Below, piece by piece: positions 1-15,000 of a stretch of 64,000 nucleotides of DNA. The DNA is from Xiphophorus maculatus. Taxonomy: Eukaryota; Chordata; Actinopteri; Cyprinodontiformes; Poeciliidae. Made by a program: the position numbers and the translations under genes. The stretch lies in contig NC_036447.1 of the NCBI RefSeq assembly GCF_002775205.1, positions 13,064,501 to 13,128,500 on the forward strand, given 5' to 3'. Within the stretch, counting starts at the first letter, position 1, and each line of letters starts with the position of its first letter. Below the pieces are notes generated by a model. That model saw only the letters and a program-made list of their open reading frames with translations, was not told where the DNA came from and did no database searches.

Positions 1-1
1 G

Positions 2-3000
2 GAGCCGGCGGCGGCTTCGGCGGGAGCGGCGGGGACCGAGGAGAACAACCACCCGGAAACTGACTCCAGCTCCTGCAGGTAGGATGGGGATGAGAGGGTT
101 GCTTTTATTTCTCCCCCCAAAAAAGAAGTTACCAAACATTTTAAAGTAAAAAACTTTGTTATACTCTAACCCATTTTTGTTAGACTTAAGAAGAAAAACT
201 TAGGCAAAAAGTTTTGACAAGTGAAGACAATTGTATCTCCCCTAATGCACTTATTCTAATGACCACTGGCGGTTCTTGTATAAATTGGGACATGGGAGAG
301 AGGGTCCTCCATGTCCATCCCTTCCTGCACAAAGCAAACATACACCCACTCCCCTGACAGTCTATTCTGCAAAAAAGAGAAAAACTTTATGTAACTCATC
401 AGAAACATAAAGAACTAAATAAAATTGATCTGACACCAGTTTGGTGACTCCTGGTATAAAGACTGATAAAATATGACTTATGAGTACAAACAAAACATGC
501 CTTCAATCTACAGTGACCCTAATGCCAAGAAAGTGTTAAAAAAATGAAGAGTGGCTCACATGGTGTGACTGGTCTAAATGTGTACTATTTTCAACTAAAG
601 ATCTAATGTAGTCCACACTCTGAAACAGCCCTTCAGTTTAGCAGCACCTGTGGTGTACGGCAACATTTGGATAGAAACATTTTAAAACAAAATGCCTTTT
701 GAAGCACCTCTTAGGTTGCCTGGCAAGGTGTAAAATGTGGAATATAATCAACAAATATATTGCATTCCAGTTCCTTACAAAGAAAACAATTCAGAAACAC
801 TGCAGTGATGATATATTAGTGAAATCTGTGCAGGCTTCCTTAGAAATTGGAATGGTCGAATTTTGCCTCGATCAGCTCATGAGTGATTGATATGTCACAT
901 AATGACAATAAGCCAATGTCACCAATTCAGTAAATACAATAAAACTTAAAATTACCACCATTCTTACACTTCTTCTTTTTTATTATTATTGCTGTGATTC
1001 TACATAACACTGGTGTGTAGCTCTACACACCATTCTAGTGGGAATGATGTTTAATTAACTGTTACCATGGACACTTAAAAACAAAGCCATTCATTTCACC
1101 TAAAACTATGGTGTCCTTGAATTTCGACAAAATGAAGCCGCAAACATCCTAAGGTAAATGTGCTGAAATGTGCTATACAAATAAAATTTGATTGATTGAT
1201 TGATTAAAGAGAAATGAAGCATTGCTGGTGTATTGAATTTTCTATACATTCACAAACCTTCTACCACACATCAGAAAATATAAATGGTTCATGGGTCTCC
1301 ATCCACATGCGTACATGTACACGATGTGACATACACTGTTTCAAAGAGCTTTTCAGTGGGAGCGAACATTGATGCATTTTTAAAAATGTGAACGTCTGAT
1401 GCTTTTTATTTTAAGTCTCTGTCTTGCCACTGTTAATATATCTTTCTGTCAGTTAAGAGATCTCTGTTTTTTTTTTTGCTTAGGTAGGGTTTATTGTTTA
1501 ACTTGGTGGATCACCGTCTGTGTCGAGCAAAGCTTAGAGGAGAAAAATACACCAAAACATCACAAACACACATTTATACATACACAGTTTCATCTGACGT
1601 GGAGCATTCATGTTGCATGCACATGCATACAGCTGCATGCTCGCACATTTATGGTTGCCATACCAACAAAGCCATTCGTTTTTGGTTCATGCATGTGTAT
1701 CCATTGAGTGTTTTTTCTGTTTTTGTTTATATTTTTATGCCCCTGTGAATGCAACTTATCACTTCCCACAGAGGGCATCTGTGTTTGACATGATAGCCCA
1801 GAAACCCAGGTGGCAGAATCCCAAATGGAATCATGGGAAGGGACACGCACAGAATCCCAGAGTAATTTGATAGCTCATCTTTCTCCTCCGGGTTTCACAC
1901 CACACCAAGCATTCACCCCCATTTATTGTCCGTGAGCCTCATTTACTTATCATCTCCCTCCTTCTGTCCTGTGTTCATCTCTGCCCACCATTAGCTATTC
2001 ATTTGCCCTCCTTTATCCCCTCCTATAATGTGGTTGGACATGCATATGCACGTTTATAACAAGGACAGAGGAACGGAGGGAGACTGAATGACTGCAGAGG
2101 TGAGTAACCTTTCCTTCTGCAAAGGGTTTAAAACAAATCCGGCTGTGTGATGAGACGGTTTTTGTTTTCTCCTTCTCCCCCTCCATCCCTCTCTGTCCAT
2201 GTTCAGTGGCTGCCAGACTCTGCTAAGGGGACTGGAAGGCAGTGTTCCCCCACTTCAAAGCCACCCCCTCTGGCAGTATTTAGCCACGCCATTCATCTAC
2301 ATACACACTTTTAAAAACACATGCACACACAGACTCACACACTTGAGGATAGGAGAGCGAGCCAGAATACGTCCTCAAAGGGTTTGTTGTGGATGTGGGA
2401 AGAGGGGAAATGGATGGATGGATGGAGATATGAGGTGGAATGAAGTGAGTGAATGATGAGATTAGCTGGAGAAGAGAAGACAGGACACAAAGCAGACAGA
2501 GCCAGAGTCGGAACAAAACACACATCAGCCTACTCAAGTAATAAATATCCCCTGTGCTCACCATATGCACTCAGTTTTTTTTTATTAATGGTTGTGTAAA
2601 ATATTGCTTTAATATGAGGCAGTGATAATTCAAAAGCAGCATTATTGATTTTACTCTTGTATAACTGAACATGAAATCAGTCTATGTTTCCTGTGTTAGG
2701 TTAGTTAGGTTAGGATTGCCAAAATTATTTCTGGTTGCTAAATACCAAAATAAGAGAGAATTATTTAAGATTTGTTTTTGATTATTTTCTTAATCTAAGT
2801 CAAAAGTTCATATAGATGTTATTAGTATTTGGTGGAACAGCCTTTGACACTGTATGATGCTTAGACATAATACTGTGCTCAAATTTTGACAGAACTGGTG
2901 TAGCAGAGACAGGTTTGTTGACCTGCTTTTTATCTAGACTAATTTTGTACATTAATATGATTTGAAGTAGATGGTAGTTGCTGTGATGAACAGCCAGCAT

Positions 3001-6000
3001 ACCATTTGGTAAGTTCTTGAACTTATGTAAACACAGACAGAGCTGGTTCCAAAGGAAAACGTATAAATCCTGCGGCAGAAACACATGTCACTTCTACCGA
3101 GCTGAGAGCATCAACAGAGGCTGGGGGTAATTTAAGGGTTCATCAGACAATTTGTTTTCTTTCACAGTGAAGATAATTTGATCCAGAGAAGTAATGGCTC
3201 ATAGAAATCTATTAGTCATTACGAAGGAAACTACATTTAAAACGATAAATAATACGTAAGTAGAGATATTTGATATTTTTTAACAGAATTGCAAATGTGT
3301 AAAGTTGTTCATCAAAACAATTGAACCATAAATTAGACAAGCACACTCTATAGTACACATGCATGTTTGAAGGATTTTTTAAGACTTGATTTCTGTATCT
3401 CTCCATTGAGCCCCTTTTTTGTTTCATCCTAGGAGAAAATTGCAGCATGTGACTCAATCATTTCCAGCATCCGGGGCTATAGTCAGATTCACACTTGTAC
3501 TCTTCAGATGTGCGAGAGTCTCAGTACTCTCCTAACTGTGTTGCTGAAATTGTTTTGTCCCTTGTTATGTCGGGGTTTTTTGGTGGGTCTTTTTATGCTT
3601 CAGGGTCTGTCCTTTCTGCCTGTTGAATTTCAAACTGAAGCACAGCTTGGCTTATGTCGCTCTTAAAAGCCACCATGGCTGATATTTCACAGGGTTACTG
3701 CAGTGTTGTGCAGTCAAACAGCCATGCCTGCTCAGCTTCTGATCAGAAAATAAAACCGTTCCTAGAATTTGAAAATGAGGTCTCTGGGTAGAAAACCTTT
3801 TGTTGGAATAGATGCAAGGGAACGGGTAGACTAAATCACAGCATATCCTATGGGCTCAGCTCCTGCAGTGAATTAATTGTCACGTTCTCCTGCTAAGTGG
3901 GCTGAATTTATCTGGCTATTTACAGCTGGTAATTGGACCATTAAAGAGCTTTTGTATGCTTCTGGCAATATATGGTAAGCCTGCAGAAGAGTGACTACAT
4001 GTGAGGAAGTGATGCAAAGGAAAATGCGTTGACCTCAAGGCCACAGACCAGCTGGCGTGGATTCCTCCACTCTGCTGTTTGGGTCTCAAACAAAGTAGAA
4101 TCAGCAAAAAGCTCATCCAATTTTGTTTCATTTTATTTGTTGATTTTGTGCTAGTTTTACTTTTAATATTTTTTCTTTGCTTGCATGTGTGCCCACAGGA
4201 CGTCTAACAGCAGCGCAACCCTCTCGTCATGCGTGTCCATGGAGCCATGCACCTGTCCGGAGGAGTCCATGTTTACCGCTTTATCTCATGCTGATGTCAC
4301 CTTCCGCAAGATGGAGGGTTACCTGAGGACGAGGCAGCTGTGTGATGTCATTCTGGTGGCTGGAGACCGACGGATACCTGCACACAGGTATTTATTTTTG
4401 TTTGAAGAGTTTTGTTTACACAGTAGAGATTAAGGTTAATATTTTTTATCAGAAAGGTATAAAACACAAAGTAAATATGAGCTATTTTCAAGGAAACCTT
4501 TTTTAGTTAAAAAGTAGTTCATACAACGCCTTACAAAATGTTTTATACCTTTGAACTTTTGTGCTTTGCAGCTACAAATTCAGTGCATTTTATTAAGATT
4601 TGATGGAAAAATTAAGTCACTGAATGTTCAAAGTTGGTAGAAACAAGACTTGCAGCTGTAATTTCAGTTAAAAGCGGATTCTGCCAAGTAATGAAAAGGA
4701 AAGTGACAAATGTTTTTTTGTCCTTTTCCTTCCACTTCATATTTATGGCCCATATTATTTTTGTGTAAACTCCTAATAAAATATGTTGAATAAAACTTCA
4801 ACATATTAAAATATGTTGAAGTTTGTGTTTGTAACGTGACAAAATCTAAAAAGAAGTTCAAAAGGTACTATCATTGGGTATGAATGTATTGTATATAACG
4901 TCTAGAAACAGTGTATCGACACACAAGCAAACATGCATACAGAAATCACAGAGAAGACTAAAGAAGGCTTTTGACCGGCTGCAGGAGCATAGTCATGCTC
5001 TTAAGAACTCCTGTTTTAGCTCCACACCGAGTCTATAAAAGTCAGCTGAGTCATGCAACATTCACCATATACACACAAATGCTCCTGGTCTGTATCCCTC
5101 TGCTGTCTCTGTAGCTCCCATGGCCTTTGGCCACTGATGTAACAGCAGGGTCCAAAGGAACTTCTTCACCAGCAGGAGCACCACCTTTCTCTGTCTCCGC
5201 CTCTGCCTCATTTAATTATGTCCTCCAGGCACAGATGGTGACAAAGACCCATGCTCTAATGGTGTTTGTGAAAGAGTGTGTTTATGTCTCTGAAGATGTT
5301 GGTGAGATATGTACACTCTCTGTTATGTCTTTGAGTAAGAATGCAGGAATTGGGCATCTTTTCCAAAGGTGTTTATTTAGTCATTAATTCAATGTATGTG
5401 CACATTAAAACTTATTTTGTGTCAACACAACATGCAAAAATACAAAGATTGTCCACAGGTAAAGAAAAATAAATGCAGTTATGAGATTTTTCTATGCGTG
5501 TTGAGCTCAGTGTTGAGCCTTCAGTGCTCATTACAATTACCAATGAAAACCAAAATTACATTTTATATTACGCATTTTTTAGTTATGATGTTAAATGTTA
5601 TAACCCTGTCTGCTGAAGTGCTAGACTAATGTTAGCATGTTTCCACTTTGTTTTGATATGACTCATTAACAACTGGATTCAGCATATTTTAGGCAGTTTC
5701 AACAAATTGTGTGTGGACAAAGCTCATACTAAAAACTTTTCTCCTGTTGCGTAAACTTCTCGTTTCTCTTTGAGCATCATATACTTTAATGGCTAATTTT
5801 TCACCTGCTCTCTCATAGACAGCGGGGGGATATCGCAGCACAATGCAAGGAAAGATATAAAACACAGACAAAACAGAGACCACAGCAGCCAATGCAGTCT
5901 CTCTTTCACTGTCAACATCATCACAAACTGCGAATAACACATGGGTTTTTAGGAAGAATGCAGATTTGTTATATTAGCAGAATAATACGCATGGGCTTTA

Positions 6001-9000
6001 AAAAAGATTTCCCTGCTGTACACATGAAAGTTAGTCAGACTTTTAAACAATGTCTGCATTGCTTCCTGGGGTTGTGGCAAGGGAGTTGAGTCTCGATCAG
6101 GGAGTCTAATACCGATCTTTTTTTTTTTTTTTGCTTTGATCCGGACACCAAGTTGATAACTGGGATCAGAACGGGATGTGCCTCACTTTCATTAAGAATA
6201 CCTTCACCCCATTTCTTTTAAGATTATTGTGTATTTTGTCTTTACAGAAATAAACAATCATTTAACACATAAAGAGTGTGGTTTTGAAACCTTGCTTGCT
6301 TAGATCAACGTTTTGGTTCACTGCTGCTCTTTAATTTAACAAAGACAGCTGACTGATTTAGCAGAAGTACATTTTGTAGATTTACGATGATCTATCTGTT
6401 AGCTGTTGAAGGATTATCCTCAAATGTGGCTCTGCAGGAGATTAGTTTTAATCTGGATCAAATTGGCAGTTCAGCGGACTGCCAGACAGGCTCACATATT
6501 GCGATACCTTGAACCATGCCAGTCATCATGACTAACAGCTGCCCTTCCTGTAAACGTACATATTTCAGTACATGCAGTACTTTTCTTGAGAAAAGTCACA
6601 AGATTCAAGTCAGTCCCTCATGACTTGCTTGTTGTGTTTTTTTGTTCTCTTTCCTGTTTGAGTATGAATGTGCGGTTTGGTGCAGGGGGGAAACACAGAC
6701 GAAATGTCAGTTTTCAGTTCTTGCCCTCCTTTCCTGAAGTCAGCTCGCCTGTTTCCTGCTCTCCTCTCTCTGCCATTTTGTTTCATCTGTTTTTCTTTTA
6801 CTGTACTGTGACGCAAAGTCTGACCGTCCTGTCTGTGCCGTCAGCGGCGCCCCGTATTTGTGTTTGTGTGCAAATAACCAGCTGATGTGTGTATACTGCT
6901 TGTGTCGCTCGTAGCAAGTCAGAGACCCAAATAAAGATTAAATGTGTATTTGTGAGTGTGTGTGTCAGGAAGAGAAGAACAGAAACACCTGTCTTAAATT
7001 TTGGCTGAGCAACTACCTGCTGACTAAAGTGTATTTTGACATCTTTGTCTGCACAGCGCAAACCTGGACCACACACACACACACACCTTGCTTTAGGCTA
7101 TCTGTCAAGGTCTCAGTGTCACTCTCAGTAATGAGATTATTTTCATGTGCAAGGGTATGCACACACACACAGTGCATGCACACATATTCAACTCTCCAAG
7201 AAGTCTAAAACACGTGCGGTCATGAGCATGAGCTTTAAAGACACAGCAAGCTGCATTAATATGAGCACAATTGTCTTGTGAGAGCCACTCTGCAAGTGAT
7301 GATGGTTTTCATCATCAAATAATATTTTTTTTAATAAGTACTCGCATCCATAGGAGTGTGCCGATCAATATTCAAATGTAGGGGGAGAAAGGGATTGAAA
7401 AGCCTGAGAGTCCTCTTGAGGGTGGAGGTGTGATTTTTCCGCTCTTTTGCACAGCACTCTTCTTCGTTCATACAGCACTTATCCCCCTGAGGCCTGTTCT
7501 ACTTAACTTGTCCTTCACCCCTATTTGTGGTGCACACTTTCCAACTTTGAACTTGTGGAAGAAAACATGTTTCTTTGGACTTGTTTTTAGGTCAAACATG
7601 TAATATACACCGCAATGCATCATTTCTTAATTAGCCATTAACTAGTCCCCCCAGATTTTTATGGAATCATAGGTTTTGCTTATATTTTATTTAAATTTTT
7701 AAATAAATGAAATCGTACTGGATGCATTAAAAAGGTTTTCACACCCCTTTCTTGTTTTCCATTTTCTTTCATTACCTCCACAGACTTTATTGTTATAACA
7801 TAAAGTACTGTGTAATTATCAAGAGGATGGATAATTATACACAGTGTAATTATACACACTGCATTTTCAGTTCCAAGTCTCCACAGCTTGGAACTAATGC
7901 TTAATGCATCCCCCACATTAGCTGCCATCACTGTGCTTCATTGTTGGGTTGGTGTGATTAGTGTGGTGGCATGGTTTGTTTTCCATTATACATAGCAATT
8001 TGCATGAGGGCCAAAAATTTCACTTCAGTCTCATCTGACCAGAGAGCAACCTTTTCCACATGTTGCTGTCCCATGAGAGGCTTGTAGTTTTCAGTGGTTT
8101 TATAAAAGACAAGATTTGTGGGGCATATAACAAATGGACTTGAGCCTGAGATCCAGATTTGTGCAGCCCCTCAGAGTTACAATGGGCATCATGGCAGTTC
8201 CCTTGATTCTTGTCGAACCTGTTATTTAGGTGGACGACCGTATTCTGGTGGGTTTGCGTTTATGACGTACTCTATTTTCAGATGGTGGACTGAACAGGGC
8301 TCTTTGAAATGTTTATTGCTTTGGAGATTTGTTTTAGAGCCTATCCCTGCCTTAACTACATCCCTGATCTGTCTGCTGTGCTCTTCTTCTCGGTTTTCAT
8401 GTTGCTGTTTGTTCATCAATGTTCTTTAACAAACCTCTCAGGCCTTCACTGCATAGTTGCATTAATAGTCTGATTCAGTTACTAACATCTGAATCTCAGT
8501 ATTTAGATGTAAACTATAAATGCACTACCTTTTGCTGGTCTATTAGATACATGGAATACCAATCGGATACATTTTTGTCTTGTTGTAACAAGACAAAAAG
8601 TGAAAAAGTTCAAGGTGTATGTGTACTTGGGTAAGACATCATATTCCTACCCTATAGTAGAAAATACTGGAAACAAAAGGCCTTCAGAAGCTCTGCTTAT
8701 GGGCTTGTCATGTTGTGTCTCGTCTCCTCGCGTTACAGTCTCTGGGTTGACCTTTCCCTCTCTGTTCTGCAGCTTTTCTCTTTCACGCCAGATTCATCCT
8801 GTCATCAAGGTCAGATCTGTCTGTTCCTCAATAACAGCTGCCTATCTCCTCTGACTGATGCCCTTTTTCTCCTCCCTCAGACTGGTTCTCTCATCTGTGT
8901 CTGACTACTTTGCGGCCATGTTCACCAGCGATGTGCGAGAGGCCAAGCAGGACGAAGTGAAGATGGAAGGGGTGGACCCTGAGGCATTGTGGGTCCTGGT

Positions 9001-12000
9001 TCAATACGCATACACAGGTGCATAACAGACTGCTGTTTTTTAAAATGTTCAACTTGGACTAAGTCAATATTATGGATTAATCAAATTTTTTTGCCATCTT
9101 GTTTGACAAGCGTGATTCACATCATCGATTTATTTGGACTTTGAATTCAGATCGACTTTACAGCAAGAATGAGGGCTAGGCTAAGATATTTTCTTTTAAA
9201 TTACAAGAATAAAGTCAGAATATTAGGAGAAATTGGAAGTAATTTTATAAGAACTCCAGCAGAAAAAATAACAAAAAATTAAAATGAGGACTATTGAGCA
9301 TCTTGTGAAGTTATACTTTGATGTGCGTTTTGCAAATGATACTTATCACTAACACGGCTTTGAAAACATCATAAAAAAACAACTGCCTATTTTGAAGGAA
9401 GAACCACACTTTAGATTTAGATTTTTGAATTTATTCTTGTGAAAACAACTTTTGTCTCGTAATTTTTTTTCTGGTAAAATTGCATCTTAATTCTGTTACT
9501 ATTATGACAGTTTTCCCATAGTTAAATAGCCCAGCCCTAATATTACGGCGTACAACTCACCGAAGTGATTGGAAAAAAAAAGGCAAATTTTGGAAATATT
9601 TCTGTCATCTGTATTTTTTTAGAAAAGAAAGCGAGAGAAAAATGATAAAAAATTTGTCCTGGTACAAAAAGATTGTTCTGCCATATTTTTAACCTTTCAT
9701 TACAAATTGGACTTCTTAGGAAACTTCCCAGCTGTCAGTAAATTTAATCAGTAAAAGTGTCTTGTAGGTCGTCTCGAGCTGAAGGAGGACACCATCGAGT
9801 CTTTGCTGTCGGCCTCCTGCCTGCTGCAGTTGTCATCTGTGGTCCAAGCTTGCTGCTCCTTCCTTGTCAAGCAACTCCACCCCTCTAATTGTCTCGGCAT
9901 CCGTTCCTACGCCGACGCCCAGGGCTGCCATGACCTGCAGAGAGCCGCTCACGCCTACACCATGGTGGGTGCAGAGCCGCTTGGCACATATGGTCTGTGT
10001 AGCTCCACAGTCATTGAATTGATGGCAAGAAATGAATGAACAGACTGACTGGGAAAGATTCTGCTCTCAGGATGACAAAGGATGACCTTAAATGAAAATA
10101 ATGAAGCTCACTAGGTTTCACACAGCTGTTCCTCTTACATCTGTGCAGCCGTCCTCTGTGAAATTTTGCTCCTGATAACAAATTAGCTCCTACTTCACAA
10201 TACATCAGGCCATTATTGCCACAAAAGATGTTTTTCAGCTTATAGTTGCTATGGTGACTGTGAAAAATCACCTTCCCTGTCCTGATTATTCTCTTTCTTC
10301 TTGTTCTTTTATGCCTTTGCACACACTTTTTGTGTGTATGTTTTGGTTAGTAGAAAAGTTGAGGTTCAGTCTAAAGCTAAAAGTGTTTTTATTTTTCTTT
10401 ATTGTCTTTGTGGTTTACTCACATAAACAGTGGGAACCTTCAGTATTTCATCACTCACGTTCTTCTTGACTGTATCTTCGTCCATTAGGAGCACTTTCTG
10501 GAGGTTGTTGGAGCCCAGGAGTTTCTTGTCCTTCCAGTGGAAGAGATGGAAAGGCTGCTGACCTCTGACGACATTAACGTGCCAGATGAGGAAACCGTGG
10601 TGACCTCTTTGCTGAGTTGGGTCAGTCACGATCCCGCCACTCGGCAGCGCCACCTACCATCACTTCTGGCTCACGTCAGACTGCCGCTGCTGCAGCCACA
10701 GGTTAGAGCTGCAAAGAACTCCTCCTTACATGTTATACAGCAGTCTAAGGTAAAACTATTTGGAGTCTTGGGTCTAAATGGCCGTTTTGGTCTAATTTTG
10801 AATTTACCCTTATATTTTCACCATAAAAACTATTTACCTTACCTTGTTTGGTATCATTATTTTCAGAACATCCTAAACTTTGTGATTTTACAGTGTTTGT
10901 TTCATTTTGACAAAATTTATTATCACATTGGAGCAAAAAACACACACAGAAACATGACGTCATGCCCGCCACAGGGCGGGCGTCGACCTCAAAGGGTTAA
11001 GCAGCTGCAGTGAAATGCACACTAATTTAACTTTTCTATAAATTAATATTTTGCCTTAGTTCCTGCTTTGAAATCCATATCGACTACATGTACCAGGAAA
11101 TGTCTCAAAAGGTTACAGTCAGCATTTAATCAGGGGCTTTTATGAGATGATTGATTCATCCAGGGTTCCTACATGATCTTGTCGGAACCTTCTAAGTGAA
11201 TAGATTTTCAGTTTCCACTGAAATACATCAGTTCCTTATTGGAAAAAAAAATCTATGATTAGGAAATATTCTGTGAAACTAGAGCCTTTTTTGTGGCCAT
11301 TTTATTCTCTTTGGGTTGCATTACATGTTTGTATGCATTAAACAGGAATTAATCAGTTTTTCTTCTGACCTGCAGGATGTTTTCTGCAACCAGATTTGTT
11401 TCCTTCTCCCTTTTCATTACCTCCTCTTGCTTACAAATGGCCTCACTCTCAACTCATCTCACTAACCTCTTCAGGCAGTTAGAGGGACAATAACAATTAT
11501 GTCTGCTATAGATTCATTCAATTTGTTTGTCCAGTGGGTGAGAATGCATTTAGTTTTTAGTTTGTCCTTGCTGTTTTTCTCTTGTTGCACAGACTGATCC
11601 TTGAAATTCTCAGCAGAACATCTTTCACTGCCTGAGGCTGTAGCTGCTTTAAACCTAATTAATCCTGATACCACTCTTGCAGCCAAAAAATAATCTCTCT
11701 TCCTCTCCTCTAACCATCTTTTCTTCACTGTATAGTGAAGAGGTACTTGCAAAAGTGTTCATACCCTTTACATTTTTTCACCTACAACTGCAAACGTTAA
11801 TGAGTGTTATTGGGAGTTTTCAAACCAGTAACAAGAAGTACATAAATGCCATTTTATTTAGCCTCTCAGAGTCCATACCTGGCTGTAATCATAGCTGCAG
11901 GTCATTTGAGTTATTTCTCTTTAACATCTAGAGATATAAATTTTGCCAATTATTCTTTGGAAAATGGTCTTTGAACTAATATTTCCAGGTTTTTCAAAGG

Positions 12001-15000
12001 ATTTTCACCATAACCCAGTCAAAGTTTAAACCTGAACCCAACAAACACAATAACATGTTTTGATCTAAGCTATTCTACCGCTACCTGAATATTCAGGGTC
12101 ATTGTCCTAATTGAAGATGAACTGTCGCTAATCTGTCTGGGACAGCCCCTAAGTCCAGGCTTCCCCTGTATTTAGCTGCATCCATTTTTACATCTTCTTG
12201 GACTGTCTTCCCTGTTTCTGAAGAAAAGAACCCATCATTTATGGTGCTGGTAGCACCATAAATGTTATTGCCAACACTATATTTCTCAGTGTGCTCAGGT
12301 TGATATTTACAGATTGTGTTAAAAATCATAACAGTTATTTACCAATATGTTTGGTTTGATTCTAAAGCCAGTTGGTTGTGCTGTATTTGATTTAGCACAG
12401 AAAGGTTTTAATATAAATACTTTTCATATTTTTAGTTTGTAAACCTTCTCAAAACCACATATTGGTGGTTTTGGGTTAATACCTCTGTAAAAAAAAATTT
12501 ATCTAAAAAACTGGAACTAGGTAAATATTACGCAACAACTTTTTTTCCTCTTTTTTTTTATTCCAGCTTTCAGTCGAACCTCTACACAAAACCAAAATTC
12601 TTGGTTTTAATTGCTAGCAGGAGTTTTCAACTTTTCAATTAGGCACACCCTTGTATTGATCAATGCATAAACTCAAAATTAAATACATTAGAGTTTGTAG
12701 TTGTAATGTGACAAAATGTGGAAAACATCAGTGGGTATGAAGACTGCAGATGAAGCTTAGATTTTATACTGGATAGTTTTTTTTTTCATCAGAGCTGTCT
12801 CTTCTCATACATCCAGCTGTTTTTCACCTGTAAAGTATAATGAACGAGTGCATTAGATGGATGACTTTGGCCCCCTCAGCTAAACCCACAAGTAGCAGTA
12901 ACATGTTATCAGGGGAGAAGATTGATGGCAAAGGGGTAAAGTGGCAAAATGGTCCTGGAGCAGAAAGAGCGACAGAAAGAGAGACAGAGCTCCAGGCTCA
13001 TTCTGCCTTCTGCACTTCATCACATCGAACACCCCCTTCTTCTCCCAGCACCATTTCAAACCGATAACCGCATTAACATTCAGCAACCCCATGAGCTGTG
13101 AAATGCCAATAAAATGACGTATAAACTCACACAGGCTACCTGATCAATACTCATCAACCAATTATTCAGCTTTCTATCTGGGCTAACACTTGATTACTCA
13201 TCTAGATGGTGTCAATTCCTCGGATTAATACCTCTGATCTCTGCTCCCCGTTACCTCTGTCACATGCACGTGGAGACACACTCTAGATCTAATCTTCTCA
13301 GGCAACCATCTGTGGCTTGGTGCTTCAAACTGTTATGTGACAGTTGGTGTGATTTTTGTCTTTCTCTTTTTTGTGAGACTGCTCACAAAAAATGCAAAAG
13401 TAGAGCAGTTGCTCCAAAACATGCTACAGAAACAAGCCGTTTGGGGAAAGCAGGACAAATGTACCACTACTGTAGTCAGCCCTGGTAAGAATGTTTAAAA
13501 TCTCTTAAAATACGTTGATTTTTATTAGCAAATCATCATTTCATACTGTAGATTTTAAAGAAAATCACAAACCACCTCCTTTCTGTCAATGCTCATGCAA
13601 GCCTCCTCATGTCAGTTGGACAGCACTACAAGTTGTACAAGTTTATATATTTCGCGTGCTGTGGTGGCGCAGGGGGTTAGCACGCCCCACGTTTGGAGGC
13701 CTTAGTCCTCGACGCGGACGTCGCGGGTTCAACTCCTGGTCCCGACGGCCTTTGCCGCATGTCTTCCCCCCTCTCCTCACCCTCCTTCCTGTCTGCCTAC
13801 TGTCGAAAAAATACGAGCCACTAGCGCCGCAAAAACTCTTCGGAGAAAAAAATGGGAAAAAAAAAAAAGTTTATATATTTCATGTGGTTGGATTATCCAG
13901 AGGGATGCTTCAACAGCAAATGTTCTGGGTGGCATCATAAATCCTCATCTATGCTTAACAGTAATCATGTGTTTTCATTTTATTATCATTTCATCCGGGA
14001 CCCGTCTGGAGTGTTGTTGCAAAAATCTTATTTTTGGTCTCATCTGACCAAAGCACATGGTTTCAGATAAAATTACAGTAGTTTAGCAAACTTCACTGGT
14101 TTACATTTGTGATGGTAGGATGCATGCCTCAGAAAACATTCCGTTCACATTGTTGCTATGGAGACTTGGGCTGTAAATTTGAAAATCTCGTGAAAATTAT
14201 AGCTGTTTCTTATTTCCTCTTGTTCTCATCAACGCTTCCATCAATCTGTGACGTTCAGCATTTTGAGCAAAATGTTTTGCGTCCAGTACTGGTGTGAGAC
14301 TCTGTCCAACTGACTAAAAAAATACATTAGGATGTAAAATGCAAGTTAACATAACTTGGGTTATATCAATTAACAATTATTGCACTCCAAACAGTCCTTA
14401 GCAATATATTGTGCAGCTTCAGACCAGATCTCTTAAATCTGGGAAGTATTGATCTACCTCCATAGTTCAATGTTGAATTCCTAATTTAAAAATACACCTC
14501 CACCTTCCTCCTAATAACATGTTCAGCTTTTGATGACAAACGTTGAGGATGATTTCATTTCGACTTTTATTTTTTCTGTAAAGCAAGACTGGGGTGAAAA
14601 CTTGGAGACTCCTAAAGCATGAAAAATGCACACAGCTGCGGGATGTGTGTTTCTCTGCGCATTAGTGCTTGAGTGCGCTTGTTTTGAGTGTATGGCGCCC
14701 ACTCTGCCTCCTACATGCGGAAGCCGCTTTGGAGGACAACGCAGCTTTTCCCTCTGCACACTGTGAGGTAGAGAGACGCCATGGAGGAGAAGGTGGGACG
14801 CCGGCGGGATTCAGTCTTATCTCGCCCTCCACATTCAATCCTTCACAGCATGATGGATAAATGACCAGGGAGAAGGACAAACATGTTTTTCTATATCTGT
14901 CCTTCTGAGACTCACACACACGCGCACGCACACACAGTCACACACAGATGGATGAGTAAATAGGGCTGACTGTAATTTGTCGCTCTGTGATTGTGTGCAG

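Larger units (their letters stand above)
79..4198 (+). other. klhl5: klhl5 intron 1
   Basis: No gene recognised. It contains a retroposon-like 3' tail near 1155-1206, a short (GGAT)n run near 2411-2425 and a probable Tc1 remnant at about 2790-3200. Confidence 0.6.
4388..8880 (+). other. klhl5: klhl5 intron 2
   Basis: No gene recognised. Two Tc1-like remnants (about 4515-4890 and 7712-8640) and CA-rich stretches near 7070-7090 are the only structures I can identify. Confidence 0.6.

Noticed and set aside
13656..13745. A possible tRNA gene (A and B boxes)
   Set aside because: The tRNA-like part is followed by a SINE body and A-rich tail and flanked by a target duplication; the arms do not fold as a normal tRNA.
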